This document shows positions 42,497 to 50,347 of a stretch of 64,000 bases of DNA, in pieces. Source of the stretch: Gaetbulibacter_A sp043876815. Its GTDB lineage: Bacteria > Bacteroidota > Bacteroidia > Flavobacteriales > Flavobacteriaceae. Each line of letters begins with the position of its first letter. Within the stretch, counting starts at the first letter, position 1. The translations under genes were made by a program, and so were the position numbers. The notes beneath the pieces are model-generated. The model ran no database searches. It was not told the DNA's origin and saw nothing but the letters and a program-made list of their open reading frames with translations. The DNA lies in contig NZ_JBAWKA010000003.1 in NCBI RefSeq assembly GCF_043876815.1, positions 372,001 through 436,000 on the forward strand. Direction: 5' to 3'.

Positions 42497-44128
42497 TTAC
42501 ATCATGCCCGGCATGCCACCACCCATTGAAGGATGACCACCTTCATTATCTTCTTTAATATCAATTAGTGCACATTCCGTAGTGAGGATCATTCCTGCAA
42601 CAGACGCCGCATTCTCAAGAGCGATACGTGTCACTTTTTTAGGATCGATAATTCCTGCTTTTAGCATATCTACATAGGCCTCTGATTTTGCATCATAACC
42701 AAAATCCTTTTTACCTTCCAGTACTTTATTAATAACTACAGAACCTTCACCGCCAGCGTTTTCTACGATGGTACGTAATGGCGATTCAATCGCTTTGTTT
42801 ACGATCTGTACACCCGTTGTTTGGTCTAAATTATCAGTAGCTAATTTTTCTAATACGGCTTTAGCTCTTACAAGGGCTACACCACCACCGGCAACAATGC
42901 CTTCTTCAACAGCAGCTCTGGTTGCATGTAAGGCATCATCTACACGGTCTTTTTTCTCTTTCATTTCTACTTCACTCGCAGCACCAACGTAAAGAACAGC
43001 GACACCACCGGCTAATTTTGCCAGACGTTCTTGAAGTTTTTCTTTATCGTAATCGCTAGTTGTTGTTTCGATCTGAGCCTTAATCTGATTTACTCGGGCT
43101 TTGATATCGTCTGCATTTCCAGAACCGTTTACAATCGTCGTATTATCTTTATCTACGGTCACTGTTTCAGCGGTTCCTAACATACTTAGATCAGCATTTT
43201 CTAAAGTAAATCCGCGCTCTTCAGAAATTACGGTTCCGCCAGTAAGGATAGCAATATCTTCCAACATTGCTTTACGTCTGTCACCAAAACCAGGAGCTTT
43301 AACGGCAGCAATCTTTAAGCCACCCCGTAATTTATTTACTACTAAAGTCGCTAAGGCTTGTCCGTCAACATCTTCAGCAATAATTAATAATGGTCTACCC
43401 GATTGTGCTACGGGCTCAAGGATTGGAAGGATTTCTTGTAAGTTTGAGATCTTTTTATCAAAGATCAGGATGTATGGATTTTCAAGATCCGCGATCATTT
43501 TATCTGAATTGGTAACAAAGTAAGGAGAAAGGTAACCACGGTCGAACTGCATACCTTCTACAACGTCAACATAAGTTTCAAGTCCTTTTGCTTCCTCTAC
43601 AGTAATCACACCTTCTTTACCTACCTTTTCAAAGGCTCTGGCGATCAATTCACCAATAGTATCGTCGTTGTTTGCAGAGATTGCAGCAACTTGCTTAATC
43701 ATTTCTGATGAGTTGCCTACTTTTTTAGCTTGTTTATCCAAGTCATGGACAATAGCTTCTACGGCTTTATCTATACCTCGTTTAAGATCCATTGGATTTG
43801 CTCCGGCAGCAACGTTCTTCAAACCTTCCTTTACAATAGCCTGTGCTAAAACAGTCGCAGTTGTTGTACCATCACCAGCCAGATCGTTGGTTTTCGAGGC
43901 CACTTCTTTTACCATCTGTGCACCCATATTTTCAAGCGCATTCTCTAACTCTATTTCTTTTGCCACTGTTACACCATCTTTAGTTACCTGTGGTGCACCA
44001 AAACTTTTACTAATAATTACGTTACGCCCCTTTGGACCTAAAGTTACTTTTACTGCATTTGCTAATGCATCCACACCACGTTTAATACCGTCGCGTGCTT
44101 CTATATCAAATTGAATGTCTTTTGCCAT
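42497..44128 (-). CDS. groEL: Chaperonin GroEL (60 kDa)
   Basis: The protein has 543 residues and ends in the normal flexible Gly-Met tail (GGGMPGMM). Residues and motifs for ATP binding are present: LGPKGRNVII, the DGTTTATVLA loop and VAAGANPMDLKRG. It forms the folding chamber together with GroES. It lies downstream of groES across a 99-base spacer with two small hairpins. A terminator follows. Confidence 0.98.
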   Translation of the reverse strand: MAKDIQFDIEARDGIKRGVDALANAVKVTLGPKGRNVIISKSFGAPQVTKDGVTVAKEIELENALENMGAQMVKEVASKTNDLAGDGTTTATVLAQAIVKEGLKNVAAGANPMDLKRGIDKAVEAIVHDLDKQAKKVGNSSEMIKQVAAISANNDDTIGELIARAFEKVGKEGVITVEEAKGLETYVDVVEGMQFDRGYLSPYFVTNSDKMIADLENPYILIFDKKISNLQEILPILEPVAQSGRPLLIIAEDVDGQALATLVVNKLRGGLKIAAVKAPGFGDRRKAMLEDIAILTGGTVISEERGFTLENADLSMLGTAETVTVDKDNTTIVNGSGNADDIKARVNQIKAQIETTTSDYDKEKLQERLAKLAGGVAVLYVGAASEVEMKEKKDRVDDALHATRAAVEEGIVAGGGVALVRAKAVLEKLATDNLDQTTGVQIVNKAIESPLRTIVENAGGEGSVVINKVLEGKKDFGYDAKSEAYVDMLKAGIIDPKKVTRIALENAASVAGMILTTECALIDIKEDNEGGHPSMGGGMPGMM

Positions 44129-44148
44129 TTTTATTTGTTTTTTAGTCG

Positions 44149-44166
44149 TTTCCGCTAGTGCGGAAA
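44149..44166. repeat. Hairpin 1 in the groES-groEL spacer
   Basis: TTTCCGC (44149-44155) and GCGGAAA (44160-44166) form a seven-pair stem around TAGT. It lies in the 99-base spacer between groEL and groES, on the shared mRNA. A second hairpin with the same arm sequence follows at 44202-44216. Confidence 0.5.
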
Positions 44167-44201
44167 TTGATTAAAGTTTTTAGTTGATTTTTGTTTTTAT
44201 G

Positions 44202-44216
44202 TTCCGCAAAGCGGAA
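44202..44216. repeat. Hairpin 2 in the groES-groEL spacer
   Basis: TTCCGC (44202-44207) and GCGGAA (44211-44216) form a six-pair stem around AAA. The arms are the same as in hairpin 1 at 44149-44166, so an arm of one could also pair with an arm of the other. Confidence 0.5.
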
Positions 44217-44227
44217 AAGATTCGATT

Positions 44228-44503
44228 TTAAATAATCGCAAGAATATCACTCTCACGCATCATTAAATAATCCGTACCTTCTAATTTTAGTTCAGTTCCG
44301 GCATATTTTCCATATAAAACATTGTCGCCAACTTTTACAGTAATAGGGTCGTCTTTGGTGCCTGGTCCGGCAGCCACAACGGTACCTTTTTGAGGTTTTT
44401 CTTTAGCGTTATCCGGAATAATGATTCCTGAAGCTGTTTTGGTCTCAGCTGCAGCAGGTTCTACTAGAACTCTATCTGCTAATGGTTTAATGTTTAATGC
44501 CAT
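44228..44503 (-). CDS. groES: Co-chaperonin GroES
   Basis: The protein has 91 residues. PLADRVLVEPAAAETKTASG includes the mobile loop that binds GroEL, and KGTVVAAGPG, VLYGKYAGTEL and YLMMRESDILAII complete the family pattern. It lies upstream of groEL in the same direction, with a sigma-54-like promoter 50 bases before its start and the secG terminator upstream of that. Cis-acting control by the CIRCE element was looked for and not found. Confidence 0.97.
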   Translation of the reverse strand: MALNIKPLADRVLVEPAAAETKTASGIIIPDNAKEKPQKGTVVAAGPGTKDDPITVKVGDNVLYGKYAGTELKLEGTDYLMMRESDILAII

Positions 44504-44552
44504 TTGTTATTTATTTTTATTTTTTCAGATTAATGTTAACAGGTAGGACTAA

Positions 44553-44569
44553 TGCTAAAAATGTGCCAA
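44553..44569 (-). promoter_or_regulatory. Possible sigma-54 promoter of groES-groEL
   Basis: On the minus strand the sequence TTGGCACATTTTTAGCA has GG and GC ten bases apart, as sigma-54 promoters need, and one mismatch to TGGCACR-N4-TTGCW. It lies 50 bases upstream of the groES start, between the secG terminator and the gene. No flavobacterial -33/-7 pair was seen in this gap. Confidence 0.4.
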
Positions 44570-44598
44570 TAACAGGGTACTGACAAACTTGCAGGAAT

Positions 44599-44633
44599 AA
44601 AAAAATGCCAGGGTAAAGCCTGGCATTTTTTTT
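44599..44633 (-). terminator. Terminator after secG, bidirectional
   Basis: AATGCCAGG (44604-44612) and CCTGGCATT (44619-44627) form a nine-pair stem, with A residues before and T residues after on the plus strand. It ends the miaB-secG transcript and separates it from groES. Confidence 0.88.
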
Positions 44634-44649
44634 AAGTTTTGTCTTGATT

Positions 44650-45003
44650 CTATTGGGTCGAATCAATTGGTGTCGCCGCATTGTCAGTTGTATTAGCAGG
44701 GGCGTTTGGTAAAGGTTGATTCGTTGTAGCATCCTGATCCAAAGCCTTTGAATCCAGTTCTTGTGTTCCGTTGTTAATAGCAAGATTAGATAGTAAAATT
44801 AATGCTAATAATAAGGTTGCTAAGGTCCAGGTACTTTTATCTAAAAAGTCTGAGGTCTTTTTTACCCCGCCTAACTGCTGTGTACCACCACCACCGAAGG
44901 ATGAGGATAATCCTCCACCTTTAGGGTTTTGCACCATAATTACTACAACGAGTAAAAAGGCTACCACCACAATTAATACCAAAAATATTGTAAACGTACT
45001 CAT
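44650..45003 (-). CDS. secG: Protein-export membrane protein SecG
   Basis: The protein has 117 residues. Two membrane segments (FTIFLVLIVVVAFLLVVVIM and STWTLATLLLALILLSNL) surround a Gly/Gln-rich loop with QNPKGGGLSSSFGGGG, a SecG hallmark. A Pro/Thr/Asn-rich tail follows. It is a small subunit of the SecYEG translocon. Its start overlaps the stop of the TPR gene by one base. Another frame through the same bases (44517-44783) is a shadow. Confidence 0.94.
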   Translation of the reverse strand: MSTFTIFLVLIVVVAFLLVVVIMVQNPKGGGLSSSFGGGGTQQLGGVKKTSDFLDKSTWTLATLLLALILLSNLAINNGTQELDSKALDQDATTNQPLPNAPANTTDNAATPIDSTQ

Positions 45004-45929
45004 TAGTCTTTATTGTTTTGTTCTTGTAATTGTTCTACCGCTTTAATTTGGTTTGCAAAGAAACTACTTTTTTCTGGATATTTCAAACTTAAAATCTTAT
45101 AAGATTGAATCGCTTTTTTATAGTTTTTTTGCTCCACATAAATACGTGCTAAAGTCTCGGTCATCAAGGCTTCAGGTTGTATCATTTGTGCTTTCGCTAA
45201 ATTCTTTTTTGTAGGTGTGTTTTTTGAAGGCGTTATTTTTGGATTTTCTGAAATGAACTTATCGATCAGCTCAAACTTCTTAGTGCGCTCCAGTTGATCT
45301 TGTGTCACTTCTGTAACCTTATCCTTCTCGCGTTTTATAGGTTTAAAACTGGTAAGCTTTAGCCATTCGTTAAACGAATGCGATTCACTTTTATCAAATT
45401 GCAGGGGTTTACCAAGTTTTAAGATTTCTTCAGGCGAAGCCGGTTCCATTTCCTTGGGCTCAGTAACTTCTTTTATGCTTTCACTTTCATCTAGAGCAAA
45501 TGCTTTCCGAGCTCGTGCTTCTTTGGGCTCAAATAATCCCGGGTCTAAAATAGCCGCAGACTCTTTGATTTGCTGTTTCAAGGCATTATCAATGATCACG
45601 CTTTTATTTACAGAAATATCTTCAACATCAACCTCAATTTGTTTTAAATGCGGGCTGTTTTGTTTGATATATTGAGAAATTTTATTTTGATTGAAATGGT
45701 CAGAGGTAATGAAATCAAATAAAATGCTTCGATCTGTCGTATATACTGCCGTTGTTTTTAGTTCCTTATTGTATTTGAAACTACTTTCATTCTTTAATCC
45801 TTTTAGATAGATGGCTCGTGCTGATTGAAAATAGGGAAATTCGTCAATAATCGATTTTACCGCTTCAGTATGCTGATGCGTTATGCTTTCTGGAAACTGC
45901 ATTAAATATGTAAAATCTTTCGGGTTCAT
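45003..45929 (-). CDS. TPR-containing protein of unknown function
   Basis: This 308-residue protein is soluble and has no signal peptide. The N-terminal half is helical (SIIDEFPYFQSARAIYLKGL), the middle is charged and low in complexity, and the C-terminus has a TPR-like helix pair (ETLARIYVEQKNYKKAIQSYK then ILSLKYPEKSSFF). It is encoded between lptE and secG and overlaps secG by one base, which suggests a link to envelope assembly, but no role is known. The same gene order seems typical of Flavobacteriaceae. Confidence 0.6.
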   Translation of the reverse strand: MNPKDFTYLMQFPESITHQHTEAVKSIIDEFPYFQSARAIYLKGLKNESSFKYNKELKTTAVYTTDRSILFDFITSDHFNQNKISQYIKQNSPHLKQIEVDVEDISVNKSVIIDNALKQQIKESAAILDPGLFEPKEARARKAFALDESESIKEVTEPKEMEPASPEEILKLGKPLQFDKSESHSFNEWLKLTSFKPIKREKDKVTEVTQDQLERTKKFELIDKFISENPKITPSKNTPTKKNLAKAQMIQPEALMTETLARIYVEQKNYKKAIQSYKILSLKYPEKSSFFANQIKAVEQLQEQNNKD

Positions 45930-46000
45930 TGGATCAAATCAAAAGTACTTATTTAATTCTAAAACGCGATCTAAGTAGGCTCTAAAATCTCTAAATATTT

Positions 46001-46510
46001 TTACCATTTTGCCAAGGTGGCATTAAAGATATCCTGTGTTAAACGCTCAAATATTTCTTCATGAGCCGTTGTTTTTTGAGCACCTAAAAGCTGTGCGCTT
46101 CCCGGGAAATCGTAAAAGAACGAAAAGGTTTGTTCCATATCGTCATCGGGATTCTTTTTATTAAAAAAGCGCAGCTTTACAGCTATGGTCAATCGGTTTT
46201 GGGCCGCACGGTTATCCGAAGTTGCCGTGGTTGGTGAGATCCGGTAATCGGTAATTTCGCCTTCATAAACCAAATCACCATTAGAGGTTACTAAACTCAA
46301 ATTGGTTTGATTTTGAATAAGATCCTGTAAAGCAATTCTAAAATCGATATTCAATCCGGGCTCTACCAGAAGTGCTGAATTTTCGAAATAATTTACCTGA
46401 TAGGTCTTTACATCAGCAGGAATAGAAGCCCCTGTGAACGAGTATATGCCACAGCTTATAAAACTAAAACTTAGACTTAAAATTAAAAAGTGCTTAAAAT
46501 ATTTTTTCAT
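46001..46510 (-). CDS. lptE: LptE-like LPS assembly lipoprotein
   Basis: The protein has 169 residues and begins with a lipoprotein signal (MKKYFKHFLILSLSFSFISC). The start of the mature protein, GIYSFTGASIPADVKTYQV, and later GEITDYRISPTTATS match the Bacteroidota LptE family. LptE plugs the LptD barrel that inserts lipopolysaccharide into the outer membrane. It lies downstream of the sigma-54 regulator gene on the minus strand, with a 48-base gap, and before the TPR gene. Confidence 0.85.
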   Translation of the reverse strand: MKKYFKHFLILSLSFSFISCGIYSFTGASIPADVKTYQVNYFENSALLVEPGLNIDFRIALQDLIQNQTNLSLVTSNGDLVYEGEITDYRISPTTATSDNRAAQNRLTIAVKLRFFNKKNPDDDMEQTFSFFYDFPGSAQLLGAQKTTAHEEIFERLTQDIFNATLAKW

Positions 46511-46558
46511 GTGTTTTTCTGCTTTCGCAAGAATTATAACGCGCTCGTTTTTGTTTTG

Positions 46559-47812
46559 TTATAGGTCGTATTGTTTGATCTTTCGATACAAGGTACGTTC
46601 GCTGATGCCTAATTCAGCAGCGGCTAATTTACGTTTTCCGTTGTGACGTTCAAGCGATTTCTTAATTAATTCCAGTTCCTTATCCTGTAGTGATAAAGTT
46701 TCTTCCTCTTCGATTTCTTCTGCAAAATGATACTTGTCTTTAGTCTCTTCCTGGTGTTCTGTTTTTTCTGGTATAGAAAGGACTTCCATATTTTCAGCAG
46801 CTTCTTCAAACTCAGCGTCACTTTCATTTTCCCCGTATATTTTCTGGATCAGGCCTTCATGATCTTTTTCTACATCTGCGGAATTTCCGGATTTCATAAG
46901 TTCTAAAGTGAGCTTTTTTAGATCGTTCAGATCACTTTTCATGTCAAAAAGCACCTTATACAGAATTTCACGTTCACTACTAAAATCGCTTTGAGATTTT
47001 GTCGATTTTACGACGGCTGGTAAATTGGATTCTTTAGGTAAATAGCCACTTAAGGTTTCGGCTGTAATGGTTCTGTCTTGTTCTAAAACGGAAAGTTGTT
47101 CCGCAATGTTTCTTAACTGCCGAATATTGCCACTCCATCGGTGTTTTTCTAAGACAGCTACAGCATCATCTGTAAGCTTGATGGTGGGCATTTTGTAACG
47201 CAAAGCAAAATCACTGGCAAATTTTCGGAACAGGAGATAAATATCGGCTTTACGTTCGCGTAGCGGCGGTAAATGAATATCCACGGTACTTAAACGATAA
47301 TAAAGATCCTCTCGAAATTTTTCTTTTTCGATGGCCTCCAACATGTTCATATTGGTTGCGGCAACGATCCTTACATTTGTTTTTTGAACTTTACTTGAAC
47401 CAACTTTTAAAAATTCGCCATTTTCCAAAATACGCAATAAACGAACCTGCGTAGTTAATGGGAGTTCTCCAACTTCATCTAGAAAAATCGTTCCGCCATC
47501 AGCCACCTCAAAATAACCCGCACGGGTTTGTGTGGCTCCGGTAAATGAACCTTTTTCATGACCAAAAAGCTCACTATCAATAGTCCCCTCCGGGATAGCA
47601 CCGCAGTTTACCGCGATGTATTTATTGTGTTTTCTATGTGATAATTGATGAATGATCTTAGGAATACTTTCCTTCCCTACACCGCTTTCTCCTGTAACCA
47701 GAACTGAGATATCGGTAGGGGCCACCTGAATGGCCTTTTCTATGGCACGATTTAGTGCGGGCGTATTCCCGATAATGCCAAAACGTTGTTTTATAGTTTG
47801 TATAGACTCCAA
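46559..47812 (-). CDS. Sigma-54 interaction transcriptional regulator
   Basis: This protein of 417 residues is an AAA+ activator of sigma-54 RNA polymerase. It has Walker A GESGVGKE, the sigma-54 contact loop as GSFTGA (more often GAFTGA), Walker B GGTIFLDEVGELP and the arginine-containing region FREDLYYRLSTVDIHLPPLRER. A Fis-type helix-turn-helix closes the protein (AAAELGISERTLYRKIKQY). There is no receiver or other sensing domain at the N-terminus, so it resembles PspF in layout. An acidic linker of about 120 residues lies between AAA+ and HTH. It lies nine bases after miaB. Confidence 0.93.
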   Translation of the reverse strand: MESIQTIKQRFGIIGNTPALNRAIEKAIQVAPTDISVLVTGESGVGKESIPKIIHQLSHRKHNKYIAVNCGAIPEGTIDSELFGHEKGSFTGATQTRAGYFEVADGGTIFLDEVGELPLTTQVRLLRILENGEFLKVGSSKVQKTNVRIVAATNMNMLEAIEKEKFREDLYYRLSTVDIHLPPLRERKADIYLLFRKFASDFALRYKMPTIKLTDDAVAVLEKHRWSGNIRQLRNIAEQLSVLEQDRTITAETLSGYLPKESNLPAVVKSTKSQSDFSSEREILYKVLFDMKSDLNDLKKLTLELMKSGNSADVEKDHEGLIQKIYGENESDAEFEEAAENMEVLSIPEKTEHQEETKDKYHFAEEIEEEETLSLQDKELELIKKSLERHNGKRKLAAAELGISERTLYRKIKQYDL

Positions 47813-47821
47813 GATACTTTT

Positions 47822-49270
47822 TTAATTATTATCACTTAATCCTATAGCTTTTCCAATAAGTGTGGCACTGGTACAATCGGTAACCTGAACCTTTACAAAA
47901 TCACCTATCTTATAATTTTCTTTTGGAAAAACAGCCATTAGGTTTTGAGGTGTTCTGCCCGACCAATGCGCCTCTGATTTTTTAGAGGTTTTTTCGATCA
48001 AAACTTCAACAACCGTATTTAAATGCTGGCGTGTTCTGTAGCCACTGTGCTCCTGCTGTAGGGCTACAATTTCTTTTAGACGTTCTTTTTTTACAGCTTC
48101 CGGGATATCGTCTTCCAATTTACGTTCAGCTAAAGTTCCAGGGCGTTCAGAATAAGCAAACATATATCCAAAATCGTATTTTACATATTCCATTAACGAC
48201 AAAGTATCCTTATGATCCTGATCGGTCTCTGTTGGGAATCCGGTAATCATATCCTGACTAATAGCACAGTCTGGTAGGACGCTCCTAATATTGTCGATAA
48301 TTTCAAAATATTCTTCTCGAGTGTGTAAACGATTCATCGCTTTTAAAATACGGTCGCTACCACTTTGTACCGGTAAATGAATATGATTGCAAATATTTTG
48401 GTATTTCGACATGGTTTCGATCACATCCATGGTAAAATCCTGAGGATTGGATGTTGAAAAGCGAATACGCATTTTAGGCTGTGCATGAGCGCATAATTCC
48501 AGTAGCTTCGCGAAATTTACGGCCGTTGCTTTTTGAATGTCGCTGGCTTTTTCAAAGTCTTTTTTCAAACCTCCACCGTACCATAAATAACTATCTACAT
48601 TTTGACCTAATAGCGTTACCTCTTTATAACCCTTAGCCCATAAATCGTTAATTTCTTCAACAATACTTTGCGGATCTCTACTGCGTTCGCGGCCTCTGGT
48701 GAAAGGCACGACACAAAAGGTGCACATATTATCACATCCTCGTGTGATCGATACAAAGGCGGTAACACCGTTGGTGTTCAACCGTACCGGAGCAATATCG
48801 CCATAAGTTTCCTCTTTGGAAAGGATCACATTGATGGCTTCACGACCTTCATCGACCTCTGAGAGCAGGTTGGGAAGATCTTTATAGGCATCTGGTCCAA
48901 CCACTAGATCAACAATTTTTTCTTCTTCAAGAAATTTTGTTTTTAGGCGCTCTGCCATACAGCCTAAAACTCCCACTTTCATGTGTGGGTTAGAGTCGCG
49001 TTTTACTGCGTTATATTTTTCAAGGCGCTTTCGAACAGTTTGTTCGGCCTTATCTCTAATCGAGCATGTATTCACCAAAACCAGATCAGCATCTTCTAAG
49101 GTATTGGTGGTATTATAACCTTGTTCCAACAGGATAGAAGCCACAATCTCGCTATCACTAAAGTTCATGGCGCAGCCATAACTCTCAATAAAAAGCTTTC
49201 TGGTATTGCCTTTTTTTTGATCGAGGACCAGCGTTTCTCCTTGTTTTTTTTCGTCTATTATTTTTTCCAT
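47822..49270 (-). CDS. miaB: tRNA (N6-isopentenyl adenosine(37)-C2)-methylthiotransferase
   Basis: The protein has 482 residues from ATG 49270. An N-terminal UPF0004 domain (ESYGCAMNFSDSE) holds the first iron-sulphur cluster with three cysteines, in SYGCAMN, NTCSIRD and LGCMAER. The radical SAM motif is CDNMCTFC, and a TRAM domain is at the C-terminus. It adds a methylthio group to isopentenyl-A37 in tRNA. A frame open to 49309 overlaps the -7 box of the promoter and is rejected. It begins the transcript that runs through the sigma-54 regulator, lptE, the TPR gene and secG. Confidence 0.96.
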   Translation of the reverse strand: MEKIIDEKKQGETLVLDQKKGNTRKLFIESYGCAMNFSDSEIVASILLEQGYNTTNTLEDADLVLVNTCSIRDKAEQTVRKRLEKYNAVKRDSNPHMKVGVLGCMAERLKTKFLEEEKIVDLVVGPDAYKDLPNLLSEVDEGREAINVILSKEETYGDIAPVRLNTNGVTAFVSITRGCDNMCTFCVVPFTRGRERSRDPQSIVEEINDLWAKGYKEVTLLGQNVDSYLWYGGGLKKDFEKASDIQKATAVNFAKLLELCAHAQPKMRIRFSTSNPQDFTMDVIETMSKYQNICNHIHLPVQSGSDRILKAMNRLHTREEYFEIIDNIRSVLPDCAISQDMITGFPTETDQDHKDTLSLMEYVKYDFGYMFAYSERPGTLAERKLEDDIPEAVKKERLKEIVALQQEHSGYRTRQHLNTVVEVLIEKTSKKSEAHWSGRTPQNLMAVFPKENYKIGDFVKVQVTDCTSATLIGKAIGLSDNN

Positions 49271-49306
49271 AGTCAGTATTAAACCACATTCGGTTAAATA
49301 AGAGTG

Positions 49307-49338
49307 CAAAGATACAATTAATTTATACTTTATGACAA
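49307..49338 (-). promoter_or_regulatory. miaB promoter
   Basis: On the minus strand TTG (49336-49338) and TATCTTTG (49307-49314) are spaced by 21 bases, a full flavobacterial promoter. The leader to the ATG at 49270 would be about 30 bases. Confidence 0.68.
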
Positions 49339-49421
49339 AGTGGCAGGTTTAAAAATATAATAATTAACAATATTTTGAATGAAAAGAAGTAATTTGGGGA
49401 CCCAAACTAAATAACAAACCT

Positions 49422-50207
49422 ATGAATACAATGAACCAAATTACTGAAAAGATCAGGGCTGCACAGGCTTTAGATTTTGGGATTATCTTTAATGAAGCCA
49501 TCGAGCTGTTTAAAAAAACCTGGATACAAGGTTTTTTACTCCAACTTTTTACCATTCTTGTAATGATACCATTAATAATTATGGTATACGTCCCTTTATT
49601 AGGGCTTATAATTGCACAACAGGAAAACAATGGTTTTAATGAAGATGCCTTCTCTAATTTTTTCGCAGGAATGTCGGTATTGTACATTGCTGTTGTAATC
49701 GTTTGTGTGTTAGTTCTAGGTGCTGTTTCAATAGCCTTAAACGCCGGATTTTTCAGAATTATGAAAAAGTTAGATCATGATGAAATGGTTAGTACCAACG
49801 ACTTCTTTTATTATGTGAAGGGGAAATACCTAGGAAAAGCATTTACCTTATTAATAATAACTTTATTGTTATCTGCGGGATCAGTATTGCTCTGTTATTT
49901 ACCATTAATATATTTCTTTGTGCCCATATCGTTTTTTGCAGCGATCTTCGCTTTTAATCCTGAATTGAGTGCTTCAGAAATAGTGTCCTTGAGTTTTAAG
50001 CTTGGGACTAAAAAATGGTTGATCGGATTTGGATTAATCCTTATTTCATCCCTTCTGTCTCAGATCGTTGGATTTATATTATGTGGCGTAGGAACCCTTT
50101 TTACAGCCGCTTTTGCTTACCATCCTGTGTATTTGATTTACAAGCATGTGGTAGGTTTTAACAACACAGAACTTATTGATGAAATAGGCACCACACCGGT
50201 AGAATAA
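49422..50207 (+). CDS. Multi-pass membrane protein of unknown function
   Basis: The protein has 261 residues and about six hydrophobic segments, with an N-terminal amphipathic helix (RAAQALDFGIIFNEAIELFK). The lack of charged motifs in the segments speaks against a transporter of a known family. Proteins of this type in Flavobacteriaceae are often called hypothetical, and some carry a misleading carotene-monooxygenase name. It is divergent from miaB and closed by a strong terminator. Confidence 0.6.
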   Translation: MNTMNQITEKIRAAQALDFGIIFNEAIELFKKTWIQGFLLQLFTILVMIPLIIMVYVPLLGLIIAQQENNGFNEDAFSNFFAGMSVLYIAVVIVCVLVLGAVSIALNAGFFRIMKKLDHDEMVSTNDFFYYVKGKYLGKAFTLLIITLLLSAGSVLLCYLPLIYFFVPISFFAAIFAFNPELSASEIVSLSFKLGTKKWLIGFGLILISSLLSQIVGFILCGVGTLFTAAFAYHPVYLIYKHVVGFNNTELIDEIGTTPVE

Positions 50208-50228
50208 TTTAAAAAATTACCTCAATAG

Positions 50229-50262
50229 AAAACCTGCTTTTTCCACGGAAAAAGCAGGTTTT
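50229..50262 (+). terminator. Terminator between the membrane protein gene and topA
   Basis: AAAACCTGCTTTTTCC (50229-50244) and its exact reverse complement (50247-50262) form a 16-pair inverted repeat around AC. Another T-rich stretch follows at 50261-50269. Confidence 0.8.
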
Positions 50263-50320
50263 GCTTTTTGTTGGTTTTATAGATTCTAGTCAAAATTAGG
50301 GAGATAAATTTTTTTTGCTA

Positions 50321-50328
50321 TACATTTG
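50321..50328 (+). promoter_or_regulatory. Probable -7 box of topA
   Basis: TACATTTG is a perfect TAnnTTTG. The start codon is 20 bases further on. A TTA instead of TTG is found 22 bases upstream. Confidence 0.5.
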
Positions 50329-50347
50329 CACCTACAAAAATTGAAGT

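Noticed and set aside
43101..44114. Long open frames antisense to groEL
   Set aside because: They arise from the codon use of groEL on the other strand; the sequences are low-complexity Ser/Ala/Phe and have no start signals.
44517..44783. A separate 88-codon gene after secG
   Set aside because: It reads the end of secG in another frame and then runs through the terminator stem.
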